Source: Roseospira visakhapatnamensis (GTDB taxonomy: Bacteria > Pseudomonadota > Alphaproteobacteria > Rhodospirillales > Rhodospirillaceae). From it: a stretch of DNA of 64,000 nucleotides. Each line of letters begins with the position of its first letter. Positions within the stretch are counted from its first letter, which is position 1. This document shows, piece after piece, positions 1-8,667 of the stretch. The stretch spans positions 62,001-126,000 of the forward strand of contig NZ_JACIGK010000010.1 in the NCBI RefSeq assembly GCF_014197915.1, written 5' to 3'. The position numbers and the translations under genes are program-made. The notes beneath the pieces are model-generated. The model did no database searches, had not been told where the DNA came from, and saw nothing but the letters and a program-made list of their open reading frames with translations.

Positions 1-458
1 CCGTGTTCGTGCCCGTCGGCATGGGCTCGGGCATCTGCGGCCTGCTGTCGGCGCGCGATGCCCTGGGCCACAAGGCACGGGTCTATGGGGTGGTCAGCGA
101 GACCGTGGACGCTTATCGTCGGTCGTTCCTGGCGGGCGGGCCGGTGGCCTGCGAGTCCGCCGACACCCTTGCCGACGGCATCGCCGTGCGCGTGCCCCGG
201 GCCGAGCCCGTGGAGGCCATCTGCCGCGAGGTCGAGGACGTGCTGGTGGTCTCCGACGACGAGATCCTGGAGGCCATGGGGCTGATGTTCACCGCCACCC
301 ACAACGCCGCCGAGGGCGCCGGGGCGGCGCCGCTGGCCGCCCTGCGGCGGTATGGCGCCGATCTGGGCCTGACCGGCAAGCGGGTGGGCCTGGTGCTGTC
401 GGGCGGCAACGCCGACCGGGCGCTGTTCACCCGCGCGCTGGCCGCCGCGCCGGGGTGA
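1..458 (+). CDS. Threonine/serine dehydratase family protein, C-terminal part (5' end outside window)
   Basis: This is the C-terminal ~150 residues of a fold-type II PLP enzyme; the start lies upstream of the window. Seen: a glycine-rich loop VPVGMGSGICG, which in the threonine dehydratase family holds the PLP phosphate, and near the C terminus the LVLSGGN motif typical of IlvA/TdcB-like and serine racemase-like proteins. Members deaminate L-threonine or L-serine to 2-oxo acids in the cytoplasm. No C-terminal ACT regulatory domain follows, so it resembles the short catabolic or racemase-like types rather than biosynthetic IlvA. The stop is 22 bp before the alanyl-tRNA editing gene, so the two are probably co-transcribed. 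Exact substrate cannot be set without the N-terminal half. Confidence 0.8.
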   Translation, partial: VFVPVGMGSGICGLLSARDALGHKARVYGVVSETVDAYRRSFLAGGPVACESADTLADGIAVRVPRAEPVEAICREVEDVLVVSDDEILEAMGLMFTATHNAAEGAGAAPLAALRRYGADLGLTGKRVGLVLSGGNADRALFTRALAAAPG

Positions 459-480
459 GGATCAAGACAGGACGAGGATC

Positions 481-1194
481 ATGACAGAAGAGCTGTTCCG
501 CCAGGACGCCTACCTGAGAACCTGCGAGGCCACCGTCACCGCCGCCGGACCGCAGGGCATCCGGCTCGACCGGACGGTGTTCTACCCGCTCGGCGGCGGC
601 CAGCCGGGCGACACCGGCCGGCTGGTGCTGGCCGGCGGCGACGCGGTGACGATCGTCGACACCCGCAAAGCGCCCGAGGGGGACGGCATCGTTCATGTGC
701 CCGAGGACGGCGCCGCGCTGCCCGATGTGGGCGCGACGGTGACGGCGGAGATCGACTGGGAGCGCCGCCATCGCCTGATGCGCATGCACACCTGCCTGCA
801 CCTGCTGTCCTCGCTGGTGGCCGGCGGCGTCACCGGCGGCAACGTGGGCGACGGCAAGGGGCGCCTCGACTTCGACCTGCCCGAGAAGACCGTGGACAAG
901 GGGAGCCTGACCGAGGCCCTCACGGCCCTCATCGCCCGGGATGCCCCCGTCTCCATGCGCTGGATCACCGACGCGGAGCTGGACGCGCGCCCCGACCTGG
1001 TGCGCACCATGTCCGTCCAGCCGCCCCGGGGCGCCGGCACGGTGCGCCTCTTGGAGATCGACGGGATCGACCTGCAACCCTGCGGCGGCACCCATGTCGC
1101 CCGCACCGGCGAGATCGGCCCCGTCGTGGTCACCAAGATCGAGAAGAAGGGCAAGCACAACCGCCGCATCAACCTCGCGTTCGCCGAGGGGTAG
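481..1194 (+). CDS. Alanyl-tRNA editing protein (AlaX-type deacylase)
   Basis: 237 aa, a free-standing relative of the AlaRS editing domain that hydrolyses mischarged tRNA(Ala), mainly Ser-tRNA(Ala), in the cytoplasm. Seen: the GGGQPGDTG loop at residues 38-46, the zinc ligands H103 and H107 in HTCLH, and C201 and H205 in CGGTH, in the order expected of AlaX. Length fits the medium AlaX-M class, which carries the N-terminal GGGQ-containing subdomain but no catalytic AlaRS portion. It starts with ATG 22 bp after the dehydratase gene, in the same direction. Pairing of a serine/threonine dehydratase with a Ser-tRNA(Ala) editing enzyme is a plausible functional link around serine (inference). Confidence 0.93.
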   Translation: MTEELFRQDAYLRTCEATVTAAGPQGIRLDRTVFYPLGGGQPGDTGRLVLAGGDAVTIVDTRKAPEGDGIVHVPEDGAALPDVGATVTAEIDWERRHRLMRMHTCLHLLSSLVAGGVTGGNVGDGKGRLDFDLPEKTVDKGSLTEALTALIARDAPVSMRWITDAELDARPDLVRTMSVQPPRGAGTVRLLEIDGIDLQPCGGTHVARTGEIGPVVVTKIEKKGKHNRRINLAFAEG

Positions 1195-1218
1195 GGTCCG
1201 TCGACCATCACGGCGCGG

Positions 1219-2319
1219 TCAGGACTCGTCCAGCAGCCGCTCGATCACCGCCGCCGCGTCGGCCGCGCCGGTGGGGCGGGGCGCCGGGCCCGGGACCGGC
1301 TGGTCGAGCAGCGCCGCCAGGTCATCGACGATCGCGCCGGACCCGAGGGACTCGGCGGTGACCGCGCGCAAGGGTGTGTGCCGCGCCAGCCAGTCCCTCA
1401 GGTACGGCTGTTCGGGCCAGCCATCGGTGCGCGGGAGATACAGGGTGGGGCGCTGGCACAGGCCGCACTCCATGGTCATGCCGTACCCCAGCTTGGTGAC
1501 CACGGCGTCGCAGGACGCGAGGATGTCCGGGAACGTCCAGTCCGGAAGGCGGTCCATGTCGTGGGCGTCGGGGTGGTCGGCGGCCACGCCACCCCGCACC
1601 AACCAGCGCCAGCCCGTGCCGCGCGGCCAGGCGGCCAGATCCAGGCCGGAGGCCACGCCGCCGAAGGTGACCAGGGCCAGGCGGACCGCGCCGTCCACGC
1701 CCAGGTCCCGGCGCAGCGCGTCCGGACAGGCGCGGCCCGGCGCCCCCACGGGACCGATGGGCAGCCGATTGGGCCGATCCCGGAGGGGCATCGCGCCCTC
1801 GGCCACCAACACCGCCCGGGCACCGTCGTAGGCCGCGTCCATGGTGGCCAGACTCGCCGCGGCCTCCGGACGATCGGCGAAGTAGTGCCGATAGATCTCC
1901 GTCCAGGTGAACGGCCCCAGCGCCAGCGCCGGGACGCCCAGCCGGTGGGCGGCGGCCAGGGCGATGTATCCCACGTTGCTCAAGACCAGATCCGGCGCCT
2001 GGGCGGCCATGCGCCGCGCGGCGCGGCCCACCACGGCGTCCCAGTCCGCGTGCAGCGCCCGGTAGCGGGCGGCGCTGGCCTCCGGGTCCAGGGCGGTGGA
2101 GTCCACCATGGCGAGGCCGAAGTCGTCGGTCTCCGGGACAAGGGTCACCGGGCCGGCCACGCGGGCGGCGACGATGGGCGCCGGCAGCGTGGTCTCCAGG
2201 CTCACGGTCACCTCGGGCCGCCGCGTCCGCAGCGCGTCCAGCACCGCGCCGGTCATGGACAGATGGCCGTAGCCGTGCGGGGTGACGGCGACGTAAAGAC
2301 GGGCGGCGCGGTCTGGCAT
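1219..2319 (-). CDS. Glycosyltransferase-like protein (GT-B fold, MurG/UGT-like), function unknown
   Basis: About 366 aa from the ATG at 2319 (an ATG at 2328 is also possible; further upstream starts would run into the rplQ terminator). The N terminus LYVAVTPHGYGHLSM matches the first strand and H-x-G-x-GH loop of GT-B glycosyltransferases such as MurG and of the N-terminal domain of L-arabinokinase-like proteins. The C-terminal half has a nucleotide-sugar-type region (DAVVTKLGYGMTMECGLCQ, about residues 270-290) followed by PRTDGWPEQ. No signal peptide or membrane segment is visible. It lies tail-to-tail with the AlaX gene (24 bp) and downstream of the ribosomal block, separated by a strong terminator. 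Sugar donor and acceptor are unknown to me. Confidence 0.7.
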   Translation of the reverse strand: MPDRAARLYVAVTPHGYGHLSMTGAVLDALRTRRPEVTVSLETTLPAPIVAARVAGPVTLVPETDDFGLAMVDSTALDPEASAARYRALHADWDAVVGRAARRMAAQAPDLVLSNVGYIALAAAHRLGVPALALGPFTWTEIYRHYFADRPEAAASLATMDAAYDGARAVLVAEGAMPLRDRPNRLPIGPVGAPGRACPDALRRDLGVDGAVRLALVTFGGVASGLDLAAWPRGTGWRWLVRGGVAADHPDAHDMDRLPDWTFPDILASCDAVVTKLGYGMTMECGLCQRPTLYLPRTDGWPEQPYLRDWLARHTPLRAVTAESLGSGAIVDDLAALLDQPVPGPAPRPTGAADAAAVIERLLDES

Positions 2320-2373
2320 GACGGACATCCGGGCGCGGGAGGACAACGGCGGGGCGCGCATCCCGCCGCCCAC

Positions 2374-2405
2374 AAAAACGCCGGCGCCCCCGCGAGGGCG
2401 CCGGC
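2374..2405 (-). terminator. Rho-independent terminator after rplQ
   Basis: Read on the minus strand: a perfect 10-bp stem (GCCGGCGCCC / GGGCGCCGGC) with a 6-nt loop, then G and five T. It lies 49 bp after the rplQ stop and marks the end of the alpha operon and so of the whole 35 kb ribosomal block. Confidence 0.92.
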
Positions 2406-2453
2406 TGTCATCATCACCAGCCGGTCACCCGCCGGCGGGCCGGACGCGCGGGC

Positions 2454-2879
2454 CTACGACTCGTCGTCGTCGTTGTCCCGGTTCTCCCAGGTGGGGCCGG
2501 CATCGGTGGCCTTGGCGTCGGGATCGCGATCCAGCAGCTCGATCACCCCCATGGGGGCGGCGTCGCCGTAGCGGAAGCCCGCCTTCAGAACCCGCGTGTA
2601 GCCGCCCGGACGGCTCTTGTAGCGCTCGGCCAGGGTCGAGAACAGCTTGGCCACCACCTTGTCATCGCGCAGCACCGCGAACGCCTGACGGCGGGCGTGC
2701 AGGTCGCCGCGCTTGCCCAGGGTGATCATTTTCTCGACCATCGGCCGCACTTCCTTGGCCTTGGGCAGCGTGGTCTTGACCTGTTCGTGCTTGAGCACCG
2801 ACGCGGTCAGGCCGGCGAACAGCGCGCGGCGCTGGCTGGAGGAACGGCCGAACTTGCGGTGAGCGTTGCCATGGCGCAT
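2454..2879 (-). CDS. rplQ: 50S ribosomal protein L17
   Basis: 141 aa. The N terminus [20 protein letters not shown] is the near-invariant L17 signature. L17 binds 23S rRNA close to the exit tunnel. The globular domain ends near residue 117; the acidic tail rich in Asp and Glu (DNDDDES at the end) is a variable extension common in alphaproteobacteria. It is the last gene of the alpha operon, 199 bp after rpoA, and is followed by a clear terminator. ATG start directly after the gap, GGACAG ribosome-binding site. Confidence 0.97.
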   Translation of the reverse strand: MRHGNAHRKFGRSSSQRRALFAGLTASVLKHEQVKTTLPKAKEVRPMVEKMITLGKRGDLHARRQAFAVLRDDKVVAKLFSTLAERYKSRPGGYTRVLKAGFRYGDAAPMGVIELLDRDPDAKATDAGPTWENRDNDDDES

Positions 2880-3078
2880 GGCGCTGTCCTTTTCGAGTCG
2901 ATGCTTCGCGCGCGAAGCGGATCGTGAGCCCCGCCACCACGCCGGCCGTCTCCGTGCGGGCGGACGCGATCATGATCATGGCGGAGGTGGCCCCGGATGG
3001 GCCGGGTTCGCGTCGGCGGTCCCGGGCGGGACCGTGACCGGTCACGGCCAGACGGGCGACGCCCGTCCGGGCCGGTCA

Positions 3079-4101
3079 TCAGTACGGTTCTTCGAGCTTC
3101 TTGGCCAGGTCCTCGATGTTCTCGGGCGGCCAGTTGGGAATTTCCATGCCCAGGTGCAGGCCCATCTGCGCCAGCACTTCCTTGATCTCGTTCAGCGACT
3201 TGCGGCCGAAGTTGGGGGTCCGCAGCATCTCCGCCTCGGTCTTCTGGACCAGGTCGCCGATGTAGATGATGTTGTCGTTCTTCAGGCAGTTGGCGGAGCG
3301 CACCGACAGCTCCAGTTCGTCCACCTTGCGCAGCAGGTTCTTGTTGAACGGCAGTTCCTCGTCGTCCCGTTCGGTCGGCGCGGTCTGCGGTTCCTCGAAA
3401 TTGATGAACAGCTGCAACTGATCCTGAAGAATGCGCGCGGCCAGGGCGACGGCGTCCTCCGGGCTCACCGAGCCGTCGGTCTCCACCTCCATCGACAGCT
3501 TGTCGAAGTCGGTGACCTGTCCGACGCGGGTGTTCTCCACCTTGTAGGACACGCGGCGCACCGGGCCGAAGATGGCATCGATGGGCACCAGGCCGATGGG
3601 CGCGTCCTCGGGCCGGTTCATGGTGCCGGGGACATAGCCCTTGCCGGTGTTGACGGTGAACTCCATGGACAGGCTGGCGCCCTCGTCCAGGTGGCAGATC
3701 ACCAGGTCCGGGTTCATGATCTCGATATCGCCGCTGACCTGAATCTGGTTGGCGGTAACCGGCCCCGGCCCGCTGGCCTTCAGCGACATCCGCCGCGGCC
3801 CCTCCACGTGCATCCGCACGGCGACGGCCTTGACGTTCAGGATCACGTCGGTGACGTCCTCGCGCACCCCGGGGATGGACGAGAACTCGTGCAGCACGCC
3901 ATCGATCTGAATGGCGGTGACCGCCGCGCCCTGCAACGAGGACAGCAGAACGCGCCGCAGCGCGTTCCCCAGGGTGATACCGAAGCCGCGCTCAAGAGGC
4001 TCGGCCACAACCGTCGCCACGCGCCGGGAATCGGCCCCGGACTGGACGTTGAGCTTGCTGGGCCGGATCAGCTCCTGCCAGTTTTTCTGGATCAACGACA
4101 T
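3079..4101 (-). CDS. rpoA: DNA-directed RNA polymerase subunit alpha
   Basis: 340 aa. RpoA dimerises to nucleate core assembly with beta and beta-prime; its C-terminal domain contacts UP elements and activators. Seen: N-terminal domain with [12 protein letters not shown] and [17 protein letters not shown] (residues 4-60), and the C-terminal domain with [13 protein letters not shown] and [17 protein letters not shown] (about 255-310). The start at 4101 is preceded by GCAGGAT; a longer frame to 4146 lacks family support. The 353 bp before it is unusually long for this operon. It sits between rpsK and rplQ as in most proteobacteria. Confidence 0.98.
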   Translation of the reverse strand: MSLIQKNWQELIRPSKLNVQSGADSRRVATVVAEPLERGFGITLGNALRRVLLSSLQGAAVTAIQIDGVLHEFSSIPGVREDVTDVILNVKAVAVRMHVEGPRRMSLKASGPGPVTANQIQVSGDIEIMNPDLVICHLDEGASLSMEFTVNTGKGYVPGTMNRPEDAPIGLVPIDAIFGPVRRVSYKVENTRVGQVTDFDKLSMEVETDGSVSPEDAVALAARILQDQLQLFINFEEPQTAPTERDDEELPFNKNLLRKVDELELSVRSANCLKNDNIIYIGDLVQKTEAEMLRTPNFGRKSLNEIKEVLAQMGLHLGMEIPNWPPENIEDLAKKLEEPY

Positions 4102-4454
4102 GGCGATATCCTGCAACCGGGGTTGGCGGGTCGTCGGCCCATGCATCGCGCGACGACGGCAGCGGCGGCGGCGATGCGACGGAGGACGGTATCTCCGCTG
4201 GCCGCGCCCGCTCCGCTATCAGGGCGGATGGTCACGACCCATGAAAAGGTGGGCGTCGTCGGGCTCTCGCGGGCCAGGGCCGCGACGCCAAGGCCGGTGT
4301 CGGCCAAAACCCCGACCGATGGGCCGGGACGTCCGCCGCCCCAACCGACCGTCCGCGCCCTGCGTTGACACGGGACCCGGTGGCGCGGGGAACGACACGA
4401 GGGGCAGTGCAGTCGGCGGCGCGCCCTGGTGTCAGGCGGACGCGCGCCCGAACC
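4102..4454 (-). other. rpsK-rpoA intercistronic region, no gene seen
   Basis: 353 bp of GC-rich sequence. I see no conserved reading frame, no T-tailed hairpin and no promoter with good boxes on the minus strand. A TTGACA at about 4365 on the plus strand has no gene to serve. It may be an mRNA leader that tunes RpoA expression, but this is only inference. Confidence 0.4.
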
Positions 4455-4844
4455 TCAGACGCGGCGACGCTTGCGCGGCCGGCAACCGTTGTGGGGAATC
4501 GGGGTGACATCCCGGATCGAGGTGACGCTGAAGCCCACGGCCTGGAGCGCCCGCAACGCCGACTCACGGCCCGACCCCGGACCCTTGACCTCGACCTCAA
4601 GCGTCTTCATGCCGTGTTCCTGGGCCTTGCGGCCGGCATCCTCGGCGGCCACCTGCGCGGCGTAGGGCGTGGACTTGCGCGACCCCTTGAACCCCTGCGA
4701 GCCCGCCGACGACCAAGAAATCGCATTGCCCTGGACGTCGGTGATGGTGATCTTTGTATTGTTGAAGCTGGCGTTCACATGCGCGATGCCGGAGGTGATG
4801 TTTTTCCGCTCGCGACGCTTGGTCCTCGCTACTGCCTTGGCCAT
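4455..4844 (-). CDS. rpsK: 30S ribosomal protein S11
   Basis: 129 aa. S11 lies on the platform of the 30S subunit near the E site and contacts h23/h24 of 16S rRNA. Seen: [15 protein letters not shown] near residue 22-36, the [13 protein letters not shown] helix, [15 protein letters not shown], and the standard C terminus [15 protein letters not shown]. Length is normal. It follows rpsM after 183 bp, longer than the few bases usual inside this operon, and precedes rpoA by 353 bp, so the alpha operon here is stretched. Confidence 0.98.
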   Translation of the reverse strand: MAKAVARTKRRERKNITSGIAHVNASFNNTKITITDVQGNAISWSSAGSQGFKGSRKSTPYAAQVAAEDAGRKAQEHGMKTLEVEVKGPGSGRESALRALQAVGFSVTSIRDVTPIPHNGCRPRKRRRV

Positions 4845-5027
4845 GCCCTGTCGTGCCTCGCCCTATTGCTGCCTGTTTGGATGCCGCCAGAACCACGGAT
4901 CGTGTCCGGCGTGATGGTGAGTGGTCGGGGATCGTGTCGCGCCGGATCGACCGGCCCGACGTTGGCGTCCTGGCCCCGGCGCGCCGCGATGGCGCGGCGA
5001 CCGCCTCGGACCGCCGGCCCCTCGACC

Positions 5028-5396
5028 CTATTTCTTTTTGCCGGCGATCGGCTTGGCCGGCCCCTTGCGGGTACGGGCATTGGTGTGGGTGCGCTGGCCG
5101 CGAACCGGCAGGCCCTTACGGTGCCGCAGGCCCCGATAGCACCCCAGGTCCATCAGCCGCTTGATGTTCATGGCCACATCGCGGCGCAGATCGCCTTCGA
5201 CCTTGTGGTCGTTGTCGATCAGCTCGCGAATGCGCTGGATTTCGTCCTCGCCGAGTTCATTCACCCGCCGGGCCCAATCCACGCCGACCGTATCGCAAAT
5301 CTTCATGGCGGAGGTTCGGCCGATGCCAAACACATACGTGAGGGCGACGCCCACAGGCTTTCCGCTCGGAATGTTTACTCCAGCAATACGTGCCAA
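5028..5396 (-). CDS. rpsM: 30S ribosomal protein S13 (TTG start)
   Basis: 122 aa. S13 sits in the 30S head and forms bridges to the 50S subunit and contacts P-site tRNA. Seen: [20 protein letters not shown] at the N terminus, [20 protein letters not shown] and the basic tail ending AKPIAGKKK. All family members begin one residue before ARIAGV; here that codon is TTG at 5394-5396, with GGAG about 10 nt upstream, so I take it as the start in place of a longer frame from 5414. First gene of the alpha operon; a near-perfect sigma70 promoter lies 124 bp upstream. Confidence 0.95.
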   Translation of the reverse strand: MARIAGVNIPSGKPVGVALTYVFGIGRTSAMKICDTVGVDWARRVNELGEDEIQRIRELIDNDHKVEGDLRRDVAMNIKRLMDLGCYRGLRHRKGLPVRGQRTHTNARTRKGPAKPIAGKKK

Positions 5397-5519
5397 AGCC
5401 CGGTCTCCTTGCACACAATTCTATCTGGGCATACGACAAAGAAGTCCTCGACCCACTCCAGCCGGAGAGGGCCGAGTCCCGAAACCTGTCCTGGGGCGAC
5501 GTTTCCGCCGAGGGCGCGC

Positions 5520-5547
5520 ATTATAGGAAGCCCAACCCGGCTGTCAA
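5520..5547 (-). promoter_or_regulatory. Consensus sigma70-type promoter for rpsM-rpsK-rpoA-rplQ
   Basis: Read on the minus strand: TTGACA (5547-5542), 16-nt spacer, TATAAT (5525-5520). Both hexamers match the consensus at all six positions, which is striking in this GC-rich sequence. It lies in the 244-bp adk-rpsM gap, about 124 nt before the TTG start, and would give the alpha operon its own strong transcription. Confidence 0.85.
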
Positions 5548-5640
5548 CAGCGGATCGGACACGCGCACCCGTAGCCCCGTCCCGACGGCGCCGCCTCCGC
5601 CAGCCCGCGCCTTGCGGGACCTGGCGGGCGGCCCTCCGGA

Positions 5641-6300
5641 TCACACGTTCAGCGCCGATTCCAGCGCCTCGGTCACCGCATCAATGCTTTGGGTCCCGTC
5701 CACGACCGTGAGCAGGCCCTTTTTATCATAGACCTTCAGCAAAGGTTGCGTTTGCTGATGATAGACATCCAGCCGCCCCTTGACGGTCTCCTCGGTGTCG
5801 TCGGGGCGACGGCTGAACGTCGTGCCGCCGCAGGAATCACAGACGCCGTCGACCTTCGGCTTCTGGAACGAGTCGTGATAGCCGGCGCCGCAACTGGCAC
5901 AGGAGAAGCGCCCCGTGATTCGCGCCACCAGCACCTCGTCGGGGACTCGCACCTCGATCACCGCGTCCAGCGGGCAGTTCATGTCCTCCAGCATGGCGTC
6001 CAGCGCGTCGGCCTGCACCAGGGTGCGGGGAATGCCGTCCAGGATGAAGCCCGCCCCGCAGGCCGGGCTGGCGATGGCCTCGCCGATCACGGCCATGATC
6101 AGTTCGTCGGACACCAGCTGCCCGGCGTCCATGGTCGCCTTGACCTGCTGGCCGAGGGGCGAGCCCTCGGCGATCGCCTTGCGCAGGATATCTCCGGTGG
6201 ACAGCTGTCGCCAGCCATGACGGTCCTCGAGCCGCTTGGACTGGGTCCCCTTGCCACCCCCTGGCGGACCCATCAACACGATCCGACGCGGATTTGTCAT
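5641..6300 (-). CDS. adk: Adenylate kinase, zinc-lid type
   Basis: 219 aa. Converts ATP + AMP to two ADP in the cytoplasm. Seen: P-loop GPPGGGKGT at residues 11-19, AMP-binding region STGDILR and FILDGIPRT, and a long LID with C134, C137, C154 and C157 (two CxxC pairs), the structural zinc-binding form found in Gram-positives and many alphaproteobacteria. The start codon overlaps the secY stop by 4 bp (ATGA), so translation is probably coupled to secY. The frame before rpsM contains no terminator, but a new promoter follows. Confidence 0.97.
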   Translation of the reverse strand: MTNPRRIVLMGPPGGGKGTQSKRLEDRHGWRQLSTGDILRKAIAEGSPLGQQVKATMDAGQLVSDELIMAVIGEAIASPACGAGFILDGIPRTLVQADALDAMLEDMNCPLDAVIEVRVPDEVLVARITGRFSCASCGAGYHDSFQKPKVDGVCDSCGGTTFSRRPDDTEETVKGRLDVYHQQTQPLLKVYDKKGLLTVVDGTQSIDAVTEALESALNV

Positions 6301-7646
6301 CCCCTTCTTCCCCTAAGCTTCGCTTTCTTGATCAGGCCCTCATACTGATGGGCCAGCAGGTGACTCTGAATCTGGGCAACGGTGTCCATGGTCACGGTCA
6401 CCACGATCAGCAAGCTGGTTCCGCCAAAGTAGAACGGCACGCCGAACTCCGCGATGAGGTACTCCGGCATGACCGACAACGCCACCAGATAGGCGGCGCC
6501 CACCACGGTCAGGCGCGTGAGCACGTAATCCAGGTATTCGGCCGTGTTCTTGCCCGGACGAATGCCCGGGACGAATCCGCCATATTTCTTCAGGTTGTCC
6601 GCCGTGTCCTCGGGGTTGAAGACCACCGCCGTATAGAAGAACGCGAAGAACACGATCAGCGCGGCATACAGCGCCAGATACAGGGGCTGCCCGTGGCCCA
6701 GCAGCGCCGTGACGCTGGTCAGCCACTCCGGTCCCGCGTCACCGCCGGCGCTGAAGTTGGCCACCGTCATGGGCAACAACAACAACGAACTGGCAAAGAT
6801 CGGCGGGATCACGCCGGGGGTGTTGATCTTCAGGGGCAGGTGCGTGCTCTCTCCGCCATAGACCTTGTTGCCCCGCTGGCGCTTGGGATACTGCACCAGG
6901 ATGCGCCGCTGCGCCCGCTCGATGAAGACGATGAAGGCGATCACCAGCACGGCCATCGCCAGCAGGACGATGATGACGACCGGCGACATGGCCCCGGTGC
7001 GCCCCAGTTCCAGCGTGCTCGCCAGGGCCAGCGGCAGGTTGGCGACGATGCCCGAGAAGATGATCAACGAGATGCCGTTGCCGACTCCCCGCGCCGTGAT
7101 CTGCTCGCCCAGCCACATCAGGAACAGCGTGCCGCCGACCAGGGTGATCACCGTGGTGAAGCGGAAGAACCAGCCGGGGTCGATCACCGCGCTCGCCCCG
7201 CCCGCCGTCATGTTCTCCAGGCCCACCGAGATTCCATACGCCTGAAGCGCCGTGATGAACACGGTCAGATAGCGGGTGTACTGGTTGATCTTCTTTCGGC
7301 CGCTCTCGCCTTCCTTCTTTAGCTGCTCCATCTGCGGGCTGATGGACGTCATCAACTGCATGATGATGGCCGCCGAGATGTACGGCATGATGTTGAGCGC
7401 GAAGATCGTCATGCGCGACAGGGCACCGCCCGCGAACATGTCGAACATGCCCAGGATGCCGCCCTGCTGCTGCTCGAAAATGGCGTTCAGCACGCCCGGG
7501 TCGATGCCCGGCAGCGGGATGTAGGTTCCCAGCCGATAGACGATCAGCGCACCCAGCGTGAACCAGATGCGCCGACGCAGATCCGTGGCCTTGGCCAGGA
7601 CTCCGAAATTGAGATTGGAGGCGAGCTGCTCGGCGGCGGACGCCAT
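6297..7646 (-). CDS. secY: Preprotein translocase subunit SecY
   Basis: 449 aa, inner-membrane channel of the Sec translocon, with about ten membrane helices. Start ATG at 7646 (MASAAEQLASNLNFGVLAKA) is preceded by GGGAGAA; the frame is open further upstream but without family support. Seen: RIWFTLGALIVYRLGTYIPL (helix 1), the plug region with IFALNIMPYISAAIIMQLM, RGVGNGISLIIFSGIVA and the cytoplasmic C-terminal QSHLLAHQYEGLIKKA. Overlaps adk by 4 bp. A promoter with good boxes lies 105 bp upstream, so secY-adk may be transcribed separately from the ribosomal protein genes. SecE is encoded in the same window at 35309-35506. Confidence 0.98.
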   Translation of the reverse strand: MASAAEQLASNLNFGVLAKATDLRRRIWFTLGALIVYRLGTYIPLPGIDPGVLNAIFEQQQGGILGMFDMFAGGALSRMTIFALNIMPYISAAIIMQLMTSISPQMEQLKKEGESGRKKINQYTRYLTVFITALQAYGISVGLENMTAGGASAVIDPGWFFRFTTVITLVGGTLFLMWLGEQITARGVGNGISLIIFSGIVANLPLALASTLELGRTGAMSPVVIIVLLAMAVLVIAFIVFIERAQRRILVQYPKRQRGNKVYGGESTHLPLKINTPGVIPPIFASSLLLLPMTVANFSAGGDAGPEWLTSVTALLGHGQPLYLALYAALIVFFAFFYTAVVFNPEDTADNLKKYGGFVPGIRPGKNTAEYLDYVLTRLTVVGAAYLVALSVMPEYLIAEFGVPFYFGGTSLLIVVTVTMDTVAQIQSHLLAHQYEGLIKKAKLRGRRG

Positions 7647-7750
7647 GCGTTTCTCCCAGATCATGCGGAACGGACCGGGAGACGCCCCACGGCGCTGGCC
7701 CACGGCCCGCGTCCGGACCAAAACACCCGGCCGCAAGGCCAGGTCCGGCG

Positions 7751-7779
7751 ATTAGACTAGGTTCACCGGTCCGTGACAA
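7751..7779 (-). promoter_or_regulatory. Sigma70-type promoter for secY-adk
   Basis: Read on the minus strand: TTGTCA (7779-7774), 17-nt spacer, TCTAAT (7756-7751); 5 of 6 matches in each hexamer. It lies in the 272-bp gap between rplO and secY, 105 nt before the secY start. Confidence 0.72.
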
Positions 7780-7918
7780 CCCTGGCCGCCGGCCGGGAGT
7801 CTGCGACGCGCGCGTCCAGACCGGCCAACCACCGCGCACCCCGTTTCTTCGGACGAGTCCGCCAGACGCCTCCGGTGGAGACCCCGGCGGTCCCGGACGA
7901 CCGAACCCAGGCGACCCG

Positions 7919-8422
7919 TCAGGCGCCCGCGCCCTCGGCGGCCGCCGCGTCGGCCCGTCCGACTCCGGTCAGAGTCAGGCTTCCGCCGGCCTCCGCCACG
8001 GCCGTGCGCGCCTTGGCCGACGCCCCGGTGACCGTCAGCGTGACCGCGGTGGTCAGCACACCGGTGCCCAGCAGGCGCACGCCGTCATACAGTCGGCCCA
8101 CCAGGCCGGCGGCCTGCAACGCGGCCTCGTCGATGGGCTGGCCGGCGTCCAGCGTGCCGGCGTCGATGGCCTTCTGCAGCCGGCCCAGGTTGACCTCCGC
8201 GAAGGTCTTGCGGAACGGCGCATTGCTAAATCCGCGCTTGGGCAGGCGCCGGTAGAGCGGCATCTGGCCACCCTCGAAGCCCTTGATGGCCACGCCGGTG
8301 CGCGACTTCTGCCCCTTCTGGCCCCGGCCGGCTGTCTTGCCCTTGCCGGACCCCATGCCGCGACCGACCCGCATGCGCCCCTTGGTGGCGCCCGCGTTGT
8401 CGCGCAGTTCATTCAGCTTCAT
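7919..8422 (-). CDS. rplO: 50S ribosomal protein L15
   Basis: 167 aa. L15 is a 23S rRNA-binding protein with an extended basic N-terminal tail. Seen: [20 protein letters not shown], then the glycine-rich [20 protein letters not shown] segment (about residues 20-40) and the [17 protein letters not shown] core. The family is normally about 145-160 aa; the last ~15 residues (Ala-rich, ending AAAAEGAGA) form a low-complexity tail. 29 bp after rpmD; followed by 272 bp with the secY promoter. Confidence 0.97.
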   Translation of the reverse strand: MKLNELRDNAGATKGRMRVGRGMGSGKGKTAGRGQKGQKSRTGVAIKGFEGGQMPLYRRLPKRGFSNAPFRKTFAEVNLGRLQKAIDAGTLDAGQPIDEAALQAAGLVGRLYDGVRLLGTGVLTTAVTLTVTGASAKARTAVAEAGGSLTLTGVGRADAAAAEGAGA

Positions 8423-8451
8423 GGTCGGAGAGTCCTTATCCCGAGCGGCCG

Positions 8452-8661
8452 TCAGTCCGCCCGCTGCGCTGTCACCAGATGGGCGACCTTGGCGATCATG
8501 CCGCGCACCGAAGGGGTGTCCTCCAGATCACGCGACCGATGCATCTTGTTCAGCCCCAGGCCGATCAGCGTGGCCCGCTGGCTTGCGTGGCGACCGATGG
8601 GGCTGCCCACCTGGGTAACCCGCACCATCCCGGCCGCGACCGGCGTCTCGTTGTCCGCCAT
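8452..8661 (-). CDS. rpmD: 50S ribosomal protein L30
   Basis: 69 aa. Small 23S rRNA-binding protein of the 50S subunit. Seen: [20 protein letters not shown] with [20 protein letters not shown], the standard L30 pattern, preceded by a 12-residue N-terminal extension ([12 protein letters not shown]). It starts 6 bp after the rpsE stop and ends 29 bp before rplO, in the usual spc order. Confidence 0.95.
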   Translation of the reverse strand: MADNETPVAAGMVRVTQVGSPIGRHASQRATLIGLGLNKMHRSRDLEDTPSVRGMIAKVAHLVTAQRAD

Positions 8662-8667
8662 GCCCGC

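Noticed and set aside
4365-4370. TTGACA on the plus strand in the rpsK-rpoA gap
   Set aside because: No -10 box at the right distance and no plus-strand gene to serve; taken as chance.
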